From NCBI RefSeq assembly GCF_009856605.1, contig NZ_CP047242.1, positions 5,584,501 to 5,648,500 of the forward strand: a stretch of DNA of 64,000 nt. The letters run 5' to 3'. Each line of letters starts with the position of its first letter. Position 1 is the stretch's first letter. A program made the translations under genes and the position numbers. Origin of the DNA: Trichormus variabilis 0441. Lineage in GTDB: Bacteria; Cyanobacteriota; Cyanobacteriia; Cyanobacteriales; Nostocaceae. The notes beneath the pieces were generated by a model, which saw only the letters and a list, made by a program, of their open reading frames with translations, did no database searches and was not told the origin of the DNA. Below are positions 8,288 to 17,316 of the stretch, piece after piece.

Positions 8288-10270
8288 ATGATGAAGCGGC
8301 TAAGACTATTTTTCTTGTTAGCTATTACTATTATTATCTGCTGTGGTACGTCACTTATATTAATAGAAACAGTGACCTCACAACAGCCAGTAATTTCCCA
8401 TCCTTTGACAGCTTTAACCGAGGCAGAAATTAAAACGGCGGTTGCGGTGATTAGAAAGGAAAAGTCTTTAACTGACATGGCTGCTTTTCCCTTAATTACC
8501 TTGGCAGAACCAGATAAACAAGCAGTTAGAAATTTTACACAAGGTCAATCTTTTGAGCGCAAGGCTTTTCTGGTAGTATATGAACGCGAGCAAAACAAAA
8601 CCTATGAGGGTATTGTTGACCTGAAAACGCAAAAAATAGCGTCCTGGCAAGAGAAACCCCATGTCCAACCGGCAATTTTGAACTCAGAATATGAACTAGC
8701 ACGAAATGTAGTGAAATCTGATTCCCGATGGCAAGAAGCGATGAAAAAGCGGGGAATTACAGATTTTGACCAAGTTCAGGTTAGTTGCTGGGCGGCGGGA
8801 ATTTTAAGTCAAGAGGAAGCAGAAAAAGGTAGCCGTTTGTGCCGGACTTTATTATTTTATCGGGGGGAACGCTGGAATTATTACGGCACTCCTATTGAGG
8901 GTGTAATAGCCACGGTTGATTTAAATAAAGGTACAGTCACCAATTTTATCGACCAGGGGATAGTTCCCATTTCCAAAGAAAACTGGAATTATGACTTAGA
9001 GTCTTTAGGTAAATTACTCCCACCGCCGAAACTCTTACAAATACTGCAACCAAAAGGAAAGAGTTTCCAAATACAGGGTAATGAAATTAGTTGGCAAGGT
9101 TGGAAGTTTCGGTATGTTATGCACCCCCGTGATGGGTTGGTACTGTATCAAGTAACTTACAAAGATGGTGAGAATATCCGACCAGTATTATATCGTGCCA
9201 GCTTGTCGGAGATGGTTGTACCTTATGGCGATCCTGATCCTACTTGGTCATTTAGAAACGCTTTTGATGTTGGTGAATATAACTTAGGGTTACTAGCCAG
9301 CACAATGGAGTTAGGGAAGGAAATTCCCCAAAATGGCGTTTTACTTGACGCTGTGTTTGCGAATGAAGAAGGGGAACCCTATATTATGCCTGGGGTTGTG
9401 GGTATCTACGAACGGGATAACGGCATACTTTGGAAGCATTATGAGTATAATACTCAACGCAACGATGTGCGACGCGATCGCCAATTAGTCATTACCATCA
9501 CGGCGGCGGTTGATAACTATGATTACGGTATTAACTGGATTTTTCACCAAGACGGCACTTTAGAAGTAGAGAATGATTTAACCGGTATTGTTTTGGTGCA
9601 GGGAACAGAAGCGGAAACCCAGTCTAGAGATAATTCCTATGGAAGATTGCTGGCTAAAAATATTTTTGGTGTCAATCACCAGCACTTTTTTAACTATCGC
9701 TTAGATATGGATGTGGATGGTCAAGCTAATAATGTCATGGAAATGAACGTGGCAAACTTGCCGATAGGTAAGAACAATCCTTTAGGAAATGCCATCACAG
9801 TAGAAGACACGCCACTGACAACAGAAAAGGCTGCTGTCCGTGATTTAGATATCAAACACAGTCGAGAATGGATGATTGCCAGTGCAGAGAAAAAGAATGC
9901 TTTAGGGGTTGCCCCTGCATATATGTTAATGCCGGGAGGTAACACAGTGTTTTTCCCGGTGGAGGGGGCGAAAATTCGTCAGAAAGCTGAGTTTGCCACT
10001 CATCATGTTTGGGTGACTAAATATAAACCCCATGAGTTATATGCAGGTGGTGATTATCCTAATCAAGCGTCACCAGGAAAAGGTTTGCCTGAATACATTG
10101 CCGATGATGAATCTTTGATGAGTCAAGATATTGTTTTGTGGTACACAATGGGTATTACTCATGTACCTAAGCCAGAAGATTGGCCTGTGATGCCGGTTCA
10201 CAAGCTTGGGTTTAAACTCTCTCCCAGAGCCTTTTTTAACCGTAATCCGGCGATTAATTTAGCGGAGTAG
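8288..10270 (+). CDS. Copper-containing primary amine oxidase
   Basis: The 660-residue protein is a quinoprotein amine oxidase, which converts primary amines to aldehydes with release of H2O2 and ammonia. The precursor tyrosine of the topaquinone cofactor is Y411 in the N-Y-D-Y motif. Two copper ligands form the H464-Q-H466 pair. The upstream catalytic region (LDAVFANEEGEPYIMP ... YERDNGILWKH) also fits the family. A hydrophobic N-terminal segment (about residues 6-27) suggests export or anchoring. The start could be M1 or M2. It is followed by an inverted repeat and converges with the sensor kinase. The natural substrate cannot be deduced. Confidence 0.93.
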   Translation: MMKRLRLFFLLAITIIICCGTSLILIETVTSQQPVISHPLTALTEAEIKTAVAVIRKEKSLTDMAAFPLITLAEPDKQAVRNFTQGQSFERKAFLVVYEREQNKTYEGIVDLKTQKIASWQEKPHVQPAILNSEYELARNVVKSDSRWQEAMKKRGITDFDQVQVSCWAAGILSQEEAEKGSRLCRTLLFYRGERWNYYGTPIEGVIATVDLNKGTVTNFIDQGIVPISKENWNYDLESLGKLLPPPKLLQILQPKGKSFQIQGNEISWQGWKFRYVMHPRDGLVLYQVTYKDGENIRPVLYRASLSEMVVPYGDPDPTWSFRNAFDVGEYNLGLLASTMELGKEIPQNGVLLDAVFANEEGEPYIMPGVVGIYERDNGILWKHYEYNTQRNDVRRDRQLVITITAAVDNYDYGINWIFHQDGTLEVENDLTGIVLVQGTEAETQSRDNSYGRLLAKNIFGVNHQHFFNYRLDMDVDGQANNVMEMNVANLPIGKNNPLGNAITVEDTPLTTEKAAVRDLDIKHSREWMIASAEKKNALGVAPAYMLMPGGNTVFFPVEGAKIRQKAEFATHHVWVTKYKPHELYAGGDYPNQASPGKGLPEYIADDESLMSQDIVLWYTMGITHVPKPEDWPVMPVHKLGFKLSPRAFFNRNPAINLAE

Positions 10271-10299
10271 GGGACTTTTAAATCAAAAAATCTCCAAAT

Positions 10300-10364
10300 G
10301 TAGGGTGCGTCAGTATGAATAATTTCTTGGTACGGTTAGGTTTTTTTGCACTGACGCACCCTAC
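10300..10364. repeat. Inverted repeat between convergent genes
   Basis: Perfect 15-base arms, GTAGGGTGCGTCAGT at 10300-10314 and ACTGACGCACCCTAC at 10350-10364, enclose 35 bases containing a T7 run. It lies between two convergent genes and may terminate transcription. The same sequence recurs at 3008-3033, so it is also a dispersed repeat. Confidence 0.8.
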
Positions 10365-10385
10365 TAACTGAGGTGTGGGAGTATG

Positions 10386-11858
10386 TCACCGGAGTAAAGT
10401 CAGAGTCAACCTTGTTTGACCAGAATTTTCCGCATCTAAGGTTAAGTTACCACGATGGGCGCGGGCAATTTCACGGGACAGGCTGAGTCCTAGCCCGATG
10501 CCTTCTACTTTGCGTGTGCGGGCGGGATCACCACGATAGAAACGCTCAAATAAGCGATCGCGATCGCTTGGGGGAATGTCTGGGGATGAGTTGCTAATAG
10601 TGATGTGGATAGTGGTTGGGGTTTGATGAGCGTGAATTTTGATCCAACCTTGGGGGAGATTGTATTTGATGGCATTACTCAACAGGTTTTGCAACACTTG
10701 GATGAGGAGATCGCGATCGCCTTTAACCCGCAATTTCTCAGGAATTTCGATGTGTACACTCAAATGGGGCGCGAGTAATTCCACATCCTCAACCATCTCC
10801 ATTAATAACTCAGACATATCTACTTCCACTAGATACAAACTCATTTGTCCTGCATCGGCTAAGGACAACAGCAAGAGTTTACGCATAATTCCACTCAAGC
10901 GGCGCACTTCATCTAATAAATTGCTTAAACGCTGTTGTACTTCCGAGCCTGGTTCCACCTGTTGCAGGGTGCGTTCCAGTTCACCTTGGAGAATTGTTAG
11001 GGGGGTTTTCAGTTCGTGGGCTGCATCTGCACTGAAGCGAGAGGCTTGGGTAAAACTGCTTTCCAGGCGTTCCAACATTTGATTAAACACCTGAATTAGT
11101 TCTACAAATTCAACATCCGTCGTACCGATGGGAATGCGCTGATCTAAACCTTTGGCGCTCACCTGTTGAATTACAGCCGTTAATTGCCGAATCGGACGCA
11201 ATGCACTACCAGAAACTAACCAAGCTCCAGAGGTAACTAGTAGCAAGGCGATGGGAATGGAAACAAGATATATATTGCGAATGGCTGCCATCTCTTGATT
11301 GACGGTTTGCAGACTGACAGCGATCGCAACCTGAGAACGGGGAAATTTAGTTGCACCAATTCGCCAACTGCCGCTTGTTGTCTTTTGGGTGACAAATTGC
11401 GGTGGACGTGGGGGGCGCAAGGGAAGATTGGGTAAAGGCCGGGGGGGTTGTGGTTGAGGCGCTAACTGGAGATTCTGAAGCAACAGGCGACGTAAGTCAG
11501 AGTCAGGAGAAGTTTGTGGGGATTCATAAAGTTGGTTGCCTTCTGCATCCAGTACCAACAGTACAATAGGTGTTTTTGCATTTCCACCAAAGGCGGAAGA
11601 TAATAATTCTTCGTAACGCTGCCAAGGCTCTGGCATAGGTGGACGAAAATTTTCCCTAGTGAAAAATGTAGGGGGTTCTCTGGGTGGAAGTAAGTTTGGT
11701 GCTGCCCGCATCAGTTGATTTAACAGTTCTGCATCCAGGCGACTGAGTTTAGCATCGTAAATTTGCAACCAAGAGACTGCACTAAATCCTACTAGTGTAG
11801 TGCCAGCCAAAGCGGCAGATAACAGAGCAATTCGCAGCCGAAAGGAAGGGAGTTTCAT
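10386..11858 (-). CDS. Sensor histidine kinase
   Basis: The 490-residue membrane kinase has a first membrane helix (about 8-30), a Pro-rich extracytoplasmic sensor region with PPR/PQP runs (about 31-190), a second helix (about 197-216), a HAMP linker, a HisKA domain with the phospho-acceptor H281 in the AAHELKTPLT motif, and a C-terminal HATPase (NLLSNAIKYN; GIGLGLSLSREIA). It shares the 4-base ATGA overlap with the response regulator upstream, so the two are translationally coupled. The divergent neighbour at 12676 encodes a secreted protein, a plausible target. The signal sensed is unknown. Confidence 0.95.
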   Translation of the reverse strand: MKLPSFRLRIALLSAALAGTTLVGFSAVSWLQIYDAKLSRLDAELLNQLMRAAPNLLPPREPPTFFTRENFRPPMPEPWQRYEELLSSAFGGNAKTPIVLLVLDAEGNQLYESPQTSPDSDLRRLLLQNLQLAPQPQPPRPLPNLPLRPPRPPQFVTQKTTSGSWRIGATKFPRSQVAIAVSLQTVNQEMAAIRNIYLVSIPIALLLVTSGAWLVSGSALRPIRQLTAVIQQVSAKGLDQRIPIGTTDVEFVELIQVFNQMLERLESSFTQASRFSADAAHELKTPLTILQGELERTLQQVEPGSEVQQRLSNLLDEVRRLSGIMRKLLLLSLADAGQMSLYLVEVDMSELLMEMVEDVELLAPHLSVHIEIPEKLRVKGDRDLLIQVLQNLLSNAIKYNLPQGWIKIHAHQTPTTIHITISNSSPDIPPSDRDRLFERFYRGDPARTRKVEGIGLGLSLSREIARAHRGNLTLDAENSGQTRLTLTLLR

Positions 11859-12529
11859 ATTGGATGGCGGAAACGATAACCCACGCCGCGAATACTTTCA
11901 ATCCAGCCTGCTTCATCAACAGGGTCAATTTTTTTGCGAATTCGCTGAATACAAACATCTACGACGTTGGTATTAGGGTTAAAGTCGTAGCCCCAAACGT
12001 GTTCTAGGATTTGGGTACGGGTAAAAACACGCCCAGGCGATCGCATTAAATACTCTAAAAGATTAAATTCCCGGCTGGTGAGTTCGATGACTCGTTGATT
12101 GCAAGTAACTTCTCTGGTGATGCGATCAAGCTTGAGTGTCCCTATCACCAACAAATTTTGGCGATCGCCTATACTCCGGCGCACCACAGCATGAATCCGC
12201 GCCACCAGTTCCTCGACAAAAAAAGGTTTGGCAATGTAGTCATCAGCACCCAAATTCAACCCCGCCAGGCGATCGTCTAACTCATTCCGAGCCGTCAACA
12301 AAATCACCGGTGCATTCCGTCCCTTCTGCCGCAGTTGTTTGAGAATCGATAGTCCATCTTTCCCCGGAACCATGATATCCAGGATGATGGCATCATATTC
12401 GTTGTCTAATGCCCGCAAATATCCTTCATCACCGTTGTCGCAATAGTCTACGACAAACCCCTGTTCCTTCAGTCCAGCTTGGACGAAGTTAGCAATTTTC
12501 GCTTCATCTTCGACAAAGAGAACGTTCAC
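11855..12529 (-). CDS. OmpR/PhoB-family response regulator
   Basis: The 224-residue regulator has a receiver domain with acidic pocket E7-D8-E9, phospho-acceptor D51 (ILDIMVPGKDG) and a conserved lysine in IAKPF. A winged-helix DNA-binding domain follows (ELTSREFNLLEYLMRSPGRVFTR ... VVDVCIQRIRKKID ... GVGYRFR). It is the first gene of the pair with the kinase at 10386-11858. It probably controls its own operon and perhaps the divergent gene at 12676, given the shared 146-base upstream region. Confidence 0.96.
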   Translation of the reverse strand: MNVLFVEDEAKIANFVQAGLKEQGFVVDYCDNGDEGYLRALDNEYDAIILDIMVPGKDGLSILKQLRQKGRNAPVILLTARNELDDRLAGLNLGADDYIAKPFFVEELVARIHAVVRRSIGDRQNLLVIGTLKLDRITREVTCNQRVIELTSREFNLLEYLMRSPGRVFTRTQILEHVWGYDFNPNTNVVDVCIQRIRKKIDPVDEAGWIESIRGVGYRFRHPI

Positions 12530-12675
12530 AAGCCTGCATCACTTACTTATTAGTTCATTCTAAATTCGTTATCGTGTCATGAAAATTACAAAACTGTAAT
12601 TTAAAACCAGAGTGATCTGTAATTTTGGGTGGTTTAAATCAGAAATATCAACAGCCCATCATTTGGATATCAGTT

Positions 12676-13254
12676 ATGAAAGTTCGTAATATCTTGGTTG
12701 CTACAACAATTCCTGTTTTAGTTGGTTTTATTTCCTTGCATCAAGTAAACGCTGCCCATCAAGTCCAACAAATCGCCCAAGCTTCAGAACCACCATCAGG
12801 ACAACGCCCACCCCGCCCTGATTTCAAAGCGGCGGCGGCAAAGTTGGGGGTGACAGAACAACAGTTAAAAGATGCCTTGGGTGTACCTGCCAAGCCTCCT
12901 GGCGAAGGCCAGCGTCCACCCCGTCCTGACTTCAAAGCGGCGGCGGCGAAGTTGGGGGTGACAGAACAACAGTTAAAAGATGCCTTGGGTGTACCTGCCA
13001 AGCCTCCTGGCGAAGGCCAGCGTCCACCCCGTCCTGACTTCAAAGCGGCGGCGGCGAAGTTGGGGGTGACAGAACAGCAGTTAAAAGATGCTTTGGGTGT
13101 GCCTGCCAAGCCTCCTGGCGAAGGCCAGCGTCCACCCCGTCCTGACTTCAAAGCGGCGGCGGCGAAGTTGGGGGTGACAGAACAGCAGTTAAAAGATGCT
13201 TTGGGTGTGCCTGCTCATCCACCAGAAGGAAATCGTCCTGATACAACAAGATAG
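12676..13254 (+). CDS. Secreted protein with four 36-residue tandem repeats
   Basis: I start at the ATG at 12676 because it opens directly into a signal peptide (MKVRNILVATTIPVLVGFIS, cleaved near VNA). A longer TTG-start reading from 12625 would place 17 hydrophilic residues in front. After a short linker come four nearly identical 36-residue units built from a PPRPDFKAAAAKLGV segment and a TEQQLKDALGVP helix, each ending in a Pro/Gly linker. The repeated unit resembles small helical repeats in exported bacterial proteins, but I know no function. It is divergent from the two-component pair, suggesting regulation by it. Confidence 0.8.
   Translation: MKVRNILVATTIPVLVGFISLHQVNAAHQVQQIAQASEPPSGQRPPRPDFKAAAAKLGVTEQQLKDALGVPAKPPGEGQRPPRPDFKAAAAKLGVTEQQLKDALGVPAKPPGEGQRPPRPDFKAAAAKLGVTEQQLKDALGVPAKPPGEGQRPPRPDFKAAAAKLGVTEQQLKDALGVPAHPPEGNRPDTTR
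12799..13230 (+). repeat. Four 108-bp in-frame tandem repeats
   Basis: Units begin at 12799, 12907, 13015 and 13123. Copies 2-4 are nearly identical at the DNA level, while copy 1 differs at synonymous sites. This pattern points to recent duplication or gene conversion, so copy number is likely to vary between strains. Confidence 0.9.
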
Positions 13255-13289
13255 ATCCAGTGGGTCTATGCCCTGCTGTGGGTGGTATA

Positions 13290-14030
13290 TTAGGCTGGGA
13301 TTAAAGCTTTAACTTGACCGAAACGGCGATCGCGTTTTTGATAACTCAACAAAGCCTGATGAAATGCTGCTCTGTCAAAATCAGGCCACAGAATATCTGT
13401 GAAATACATCTCTGTATATGCCATTTGCCATAACAGAAAGTTACTTAATCGCATTTCGCCGCTAGTCCGAATCAATAAATCTGGTGGTTGAGTATCTACA
13501 GTGTAGAGGTGTTGTTCTACAATGTCTTCATTAACTGCATCTGCGCTGAGTTTGCCTTGTTGCACCAGTTCCGCCACTTGACGACAGGCTCTAGTAATTT
13601 CGTTGCGACTGCCATAGTTAACTGCAACCGTAAAGTGAATTGCTTGATTATTTAATGTCTCTGTCATGGAGCGTTCCATTTCTGTTTGCAGAGACTTGGG
13701 TAATGCTGACAAATCGCCAATGAAGGATATTCTTACACCTTCTCGGTGCATCTGGGATAATTCCCGGCGCAGTAATCGCTCAAACAACAGCATCAGAAAA
13801 TCTACTTCTTCGATGGGACGCTGCCAATTTTCCGTAGAGAAGGCGTAGGCGGTGAGGGCTTTGATTCCCCAATCTTTACAGCAGCGCAAGAGTTCTTTGA
13901 GAGTTCTTGCGCCTTGGCGATGTCCGGCTATGCGCGGTAATCCTTGGCTGGTTGCCCATCTGCCGTTACCATCCATGATGACGGCTATGTGTTGGGGGAT
14001 TTTTTGGGGGTCTAAGTCTGGGGGGATCAT
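13290..14030 (-). CDS. uppS: Isoprenyl transferase (undecaprenyl diphosphate synthase family)
   Basis: This cis-prenyltransferase extends farnesyl diphosphate with isopentenyl diphosphate to make the lipid carrier for cell-wall synthesis. The catalytic motif IMDGNGRWA, the [12 protein letters not shown] segment, and the C-terminal [18 protein letters not shown] and YTDILWPDF motifs are all present. The frame is open to 14120, but the extra 30 residues come from a repeat-like sequence (14040-14110). The ATG at 14030 gives about 246 residues, the normal length, so I choose that. It lies 120 bases downstream of the ferritin-like gene, in the same direction. Confidence 0.93.
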   Translation of the reverse strand: MIPPDLDPQKIPQHIAVIMDGNGRWATSQGLPRIAGHRQGARTLKELLRCCKDWGIKALTAYAFSTENWQRPIEEVDFLMLLFERLLRRELSQMHREGVRISFIGDLSALPKSLQTEMERSMTETLNNQAIHFTVAVNYGSRNEITRACRQVAELVQQGKLSADAVNEDIVEQHLYTVDTQPPDLLIRTSGEMRLSNFLLWQMAYTEMYFTDILWPDFDRAAFHQALLSYQKRDRRFGQVKALIPA

Positions 14031-14150
14031 GTTGGTTTTGATGAGGGGATTTGGGGGAAGTTCACGCAGAGGCGCAGCGAAAAGTCGGAGCGCCGGCTTC
14101 CGGCGATCTGAACTTTTCAAGACAGAGACGCGGAGGAGAGGGGAAGAGGT

Positions 14151-15080
14151 TTATTCAAAGAGATTTTGTAAGTATTTTGGGGTAAGGGTGTTGTGCCATG
14201 TCCACAGGCGGCGCATGGTTTGGGTGGATGTGTAGATGAGGGTGGCTTTGTTGGTGAGTGTCCAGGCGTTCCAGTTGAGTGTAGCCATCATGCGGCGTAG
14301 GGTACGCATGAGGTTGTTACGTTGATAGGTTTGGGAACGGGTTTTGATGAGGGTGCGCCCTACTCGGATTAGTCCTGTGTCGGGGAAAGCCCAGGCTCCA
14401 AAGCCCCAGAATTTGGTCATGTGGTTGATTTCGTCTTTTGTGAGTTCTTCGAGAACGTCTTGGAGTGCGCCTGTTGTGTGCGCCATCAGCCACAGGTAAA
14501 GGCAGGTTGCACCGTATTCTGTGGCTACGCGGTGTAAGCCGTGGCGATAGAGGTCTTCTTGGGGGTCATTTGTGGGGAGATAGCCTCTGACTATGCGATG
14601 TTTGGGGGTGATTTTCTCCCCTGTTAATTGGGTGTAAATTTTGATTAGTGCGGGTGTGTGTTGACGTTCTTCTTTTTCCCATAAACCAAGTTCTTGGAGT
14701 TCGCCACCTCCATCGACTGTTCCACCGACAAACCGCGCCATCTGGGGATGTAACTTCTCTAAATATTGCCGACTGGTTTGGGTGTAGCCTCGAATGGGAG
14801 ATTCTGTGTCCATTGCACCTATCAATATAGATAAAAATACTTCTGGTTCTATGCCGATAATTTGTTTGCGGTTAATGGCTTGCCAGTCAATTGGTTTCCA
14901 AGGACGCGCTTGGGGATTGGCAAATTGTATCGGTAAATCTTGTAGGCGATCGTGTAGTATTTCGACTGCAATATATTTATCTATCAGGGAGCGAATACGG
15001 CGCTGTGTTTGCCAGTAGTGAGGATGAGCATAGCTTTGTGCCGCCGATGCTTCTAGCTGTGGGCTGGTGGTATCAAGCAT
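14151..15080 (-). CDS. Ferritin-like diiron protein of unknown function
   Basis: The 309-residue, mainly helical protein has two E-x-x-H motifs in the right order for a four-helix diiron bundle, within KEERQHTPAL and TKDEINHMTKF, with candidate first-helix carboxylates upstream (VDGGGELQELG). That pattern is shared by acyl-ACP desaturases and related ferritin-like enzymes. No signal peptide or membrane helix is seen. I cannot name the substrate. It precedes uppS in the same direction; a functional link is not evident. Confidence 0.7.
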   Translation of the reverse strand: MLDTTSPQLEASAAQSYAHPHYWQTQRRIRSLIDKYIAVEILHDRLQDLPIQFANPQARPWKPIDWQAINRKQIIGIEPEVFLSILIGAMDTESPIRGYTQTSRQYLEKLHPQMARFVGGTVDGGGELQELGLWEKEERQHTPALIKIYTQLTGEKITPKHRIVRGYLPTNDPQEDLYRHGLHRVATEYGATCLYLWLMAHTTGALQDVLEELTKDEINHMTKFWGFGAWAFPDTGLIRVGRTLIKTRSQTYQRNNLMRTLRRMMATLNWNAWTLTNKATLIYTSTQTMRRLWTWHNTLTPKYLQNLFE

Positions 15081-15526
15081 AATTTTTATACTATGACTTC
15101 TATGCCCAATAGCCTAAGCGATCGCACTTTCTTTTGTCAGTCGGCTGAAGTCGGCAGTTTTATGACGAGATAGTAGGAATGGTCAGGAAAAAGCCGGATT
15201 TTGATTGTACTGATTTGATACTGAGAATAGGCTAGCCAAAAAAAACTCTTGACGAGTTGCGCTCTGCACTCTACTTTCAGATTGGTAATTTAACCACATC
15301 TATCATTGCATTCATTGCTAGGCGAAAGTATATTCTTGAGGCTTTATCTGTTGCCGGATTTTAGAGAATTGGTATTATGGCTTACGCCACGCTGCGCTAT
15401 CGGAAATATGTGTACACTGTTTGCCAAGGAGGAAAATCCCCAGGTAGCGATCTCCATCTCACTCCTTCTAGCAGCAGGACATAGAAGATCGCTATATGCC
15501 ATCCAAATCTACCAGAAAGGCTATTT
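15081..15526. other. Intergenic region before the DUF4126 gene
   Basis: This 446-base gap contains only short open frames without family resemblance. One HIP1-type GCGATCGC is near 15119. No RNA gene or clear terminator was identified. It must contain the divergent promoters of the flanking genes. Confidence 0.3.
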
Positions 15527-15940
15527 ATGTTCATGACATTGATTTCTGCATTTTTCCTTGGGTTAGTTGCGGGACTGCGAGCGTTGACAGCCCCTGCTGC
15601 TTTATTTCTGGCACGCGGCGGCATTATCGGGATCGTTCTGGCTGTACTGGCAGTGGCTGAGTTGATTGGCGATATGCTGCCGCAAATTCCCTCTCGCACC
15701 AGTCCCCCTGCGTTGATTGCTCGGATTCTCAGTGGTGGCATTGTGGGATGGCTAGTCACCGGAGCAAACAGCAGTTTTGCACCTGTTGGAGCACTCTTTG
15801 GCGTTGTAGGTGCAGTGGTCGGTGCGTATGGGGGTCGGGCGGTGCGGATAGCCGCTATTGAACGGATTGGTGCAGTTCCTGCTGCCCTTGCTGAGGATGT
15901 TGTCGCGATCGCTCTGGCTGCCTTTATCGTTACCCGTTGA
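15527..15940 (+). CDS. DUF4126 family membrane protein
   Basis: The 137-residue protein is strongly hydrophobic and Ala/Gly-rich, with about four membrane segments. It begins with LISAFFLGLVAGLRALTAP, and the SRTSPPALIARILSGGIVG and GAVVGAYGGR stretches fit the DUF4126 family of bacterial integral membrane proteins. The function is unknown. The start may be 15527 or the ATG two codons later. It stands alone between two non-coding regions. Confidence 0.7.
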   Translation: MFMTLISAFFLGLVAGLRALTAPAALFLARGGIIGIVLAVLAVAELIGDMLPQIPSRTSPPALIARILSGGIVGWLVTGANSSFAPVGALFGVVGAVVGAYGGRAVRIAAIERIGAVPAALAEDVVAIALAAFIVTR

Positions 15941-16376
15941 TATCACGAAGTTTGTAAGCTCTAAGTTAAATTGAAGAATGAACACAACTGATTAATATCA
16001 AGTCCGGCTAATTAGTTATAATTCCCGAATCTATACAGAAAGCCCGAAAAACCCTCCCCTCTGCACCTCTGCCCCTCGGTCACTGAGCGACTTGCCTTGA
16101 GCTTGTCCTGAGCGTAGTCGAAGGGCGAAGGCGAAAGAAGCCGAAGTGCTGCCCCTCTGCGCTCTCAATGATAAGTCTTTAACCGAACACGATATAAAAG
16201 GTAGATAAGCTACCTGAGCGAGCAATCAGGTCATCAAAAGAAAACTGCTGAAATCAGTTATGTATCAACTAATCTAGTAGCAATTGATCGATCAGTTACC
16301 GATCGCGGATACAGTTATCTTGACAGTCCAAACCAGATACAGATTGGGAAACTCTCACAATTTACTCAGAAGCCAC
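15941..16376. other. Intergenic region with dispersed repeat sequence
   Basis: This 436-base stretch includes, at about 16080-16150, a CTTGAGCTTGTCCTGAGCG / TAGTCGAAGG sequence of a kind dispersed through Nostocales genomes. It is followed by AT-rich sequence before the hydrolase gene. Open frames here have no family resemblance. Confidence 0.45.
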
Positions 16377-17201
16377 ATGAGCACAATCACGACTAAGGAT
16401 GGTACGCAAATCTATTACAAGGACTGGGGCATAGGACAGCCCATTGTCTTCAGCCACGGCTGGCCACTGAGCGCGGATGCTTGGGAATCGCAGATGTTTT
16501 TTCTCGCCTCACACGGCTACCGCTGCATCGCCCACGATCGCCGAGGTCATGGCCGGTCGAGCCAACCGTGGCACGGCAATGACATGGATACCTACGCCGA
16601 CGATCTGGCGGAGCTTTTTGAGGCGCTGGATATTCAGGATGCGGTCATGATCGGACACTCTACAGGCGGTGGTGAAGTGGCGCGCTTCATTGGACGGCAT
16701 GGCACCAAGCGTGTTTCCAAAGCTGTGCTGATAGGTGCGGTGCCGCCGCTCATGCTCAAGACAGAGGTAAATCCAGGTGGGCTACCCATTGAGGTCTTTG
16801 ACGGCTTTCGTGCGGCATTTTTGGCTGACCGCTCGCAATTCTTCCTAGATGTAGCCAGTGGCCCGTTCTTTGGCTTCAATCGACCCGATGCCAAAGTCTC
16901 CCAAGGGCTAATCTATTCATGGTGGATGCAGGGAATGATGGCTGGCCATAAAAACGCTTATGACTGTATTAAGGCGTTTTCAGAAACAGATTTCACCGAG
17001 GATTTGAAGAAGTTCGATGTGCCGACGTTGATCATTCATGGTGATGACGATCAGATCGTGCCAATTGGTGCTTCTGCCCTTTTGTCTGCGAAGCTCATCA
17101 AGAATTCGACTTTGAAGATATATCCCGGCGGATCGCATAGTCTGGGCGACACGAGTAAGGAACAGCTCAACGCCGACCTGCTGGAATTCGTCAAATCCTG
17201 A
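16377..17201 (+). CDS. Alpha/beta hydrolase, non-haem haloperoxidase-like
   Basis: The frame is open from 16284, but the ATG at 16377 ([18 protein letters not shown]) is the standard family start and gives 274 residues. The nucleophile serine sits in GHSTGGG, the oxyanion region in [12 protein letters not shown], an acid residue in HGDDDQIVP and the histidine in GGSHSL, completing a catalytic triad. Proteins of this type are often annotated as chloroperoxidases, but most are esterases or perhydrolases. It is the first of three codirectional genes (hydrolase, SDR, flavin reductase). Confidence 0.92.
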   Translation: MSTITTKDGTQIYYKDWGIGQPIVFSHGWPLSADAWESQMFFLASHGYRCIAHDRRGHGRSSQPWHGNDMDTYADDLAELFEALDIQDAVMIGHSTGGGEVARFIGRHGTKRVSKAVLIGAVPPLMLKTEVNPGGLPIEVFDGFRAAFLADRSQFFLDVASGPFFGFNRPDAKVSQGLIYSWWMQGMMAGHKNAYDCIKAFSETDFTEDLKKFDVPTLIIHGDDDQIVPIGASALLSAKLIKNSTLKIYPGGSHSLGDTSKEQLNADLLEFVKS

Positions 17202-17316
17202 TGCGGATACACGGATGTGAGATATCACTGTTAAAAATCTGAATGGGTACATTCTTGCAGGCTTGCACCTGTTTCGGATAGATATTTGAAACCCAACAAC
17301 CACAAGAATCACAGCC

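Noticed and set aside
12759..13151. Minus-strand open frame mirroring the 36-residue repeat protein
   Set aside because: It is an antisense shadow kept open by the repeat composition; the plus-strand frame has a signal peptide and a start.
14031..14120. Longer start for uppS
   Set aside because: The extra 30 residues derive from repeat-like DNA and are not part of the enzyme family.
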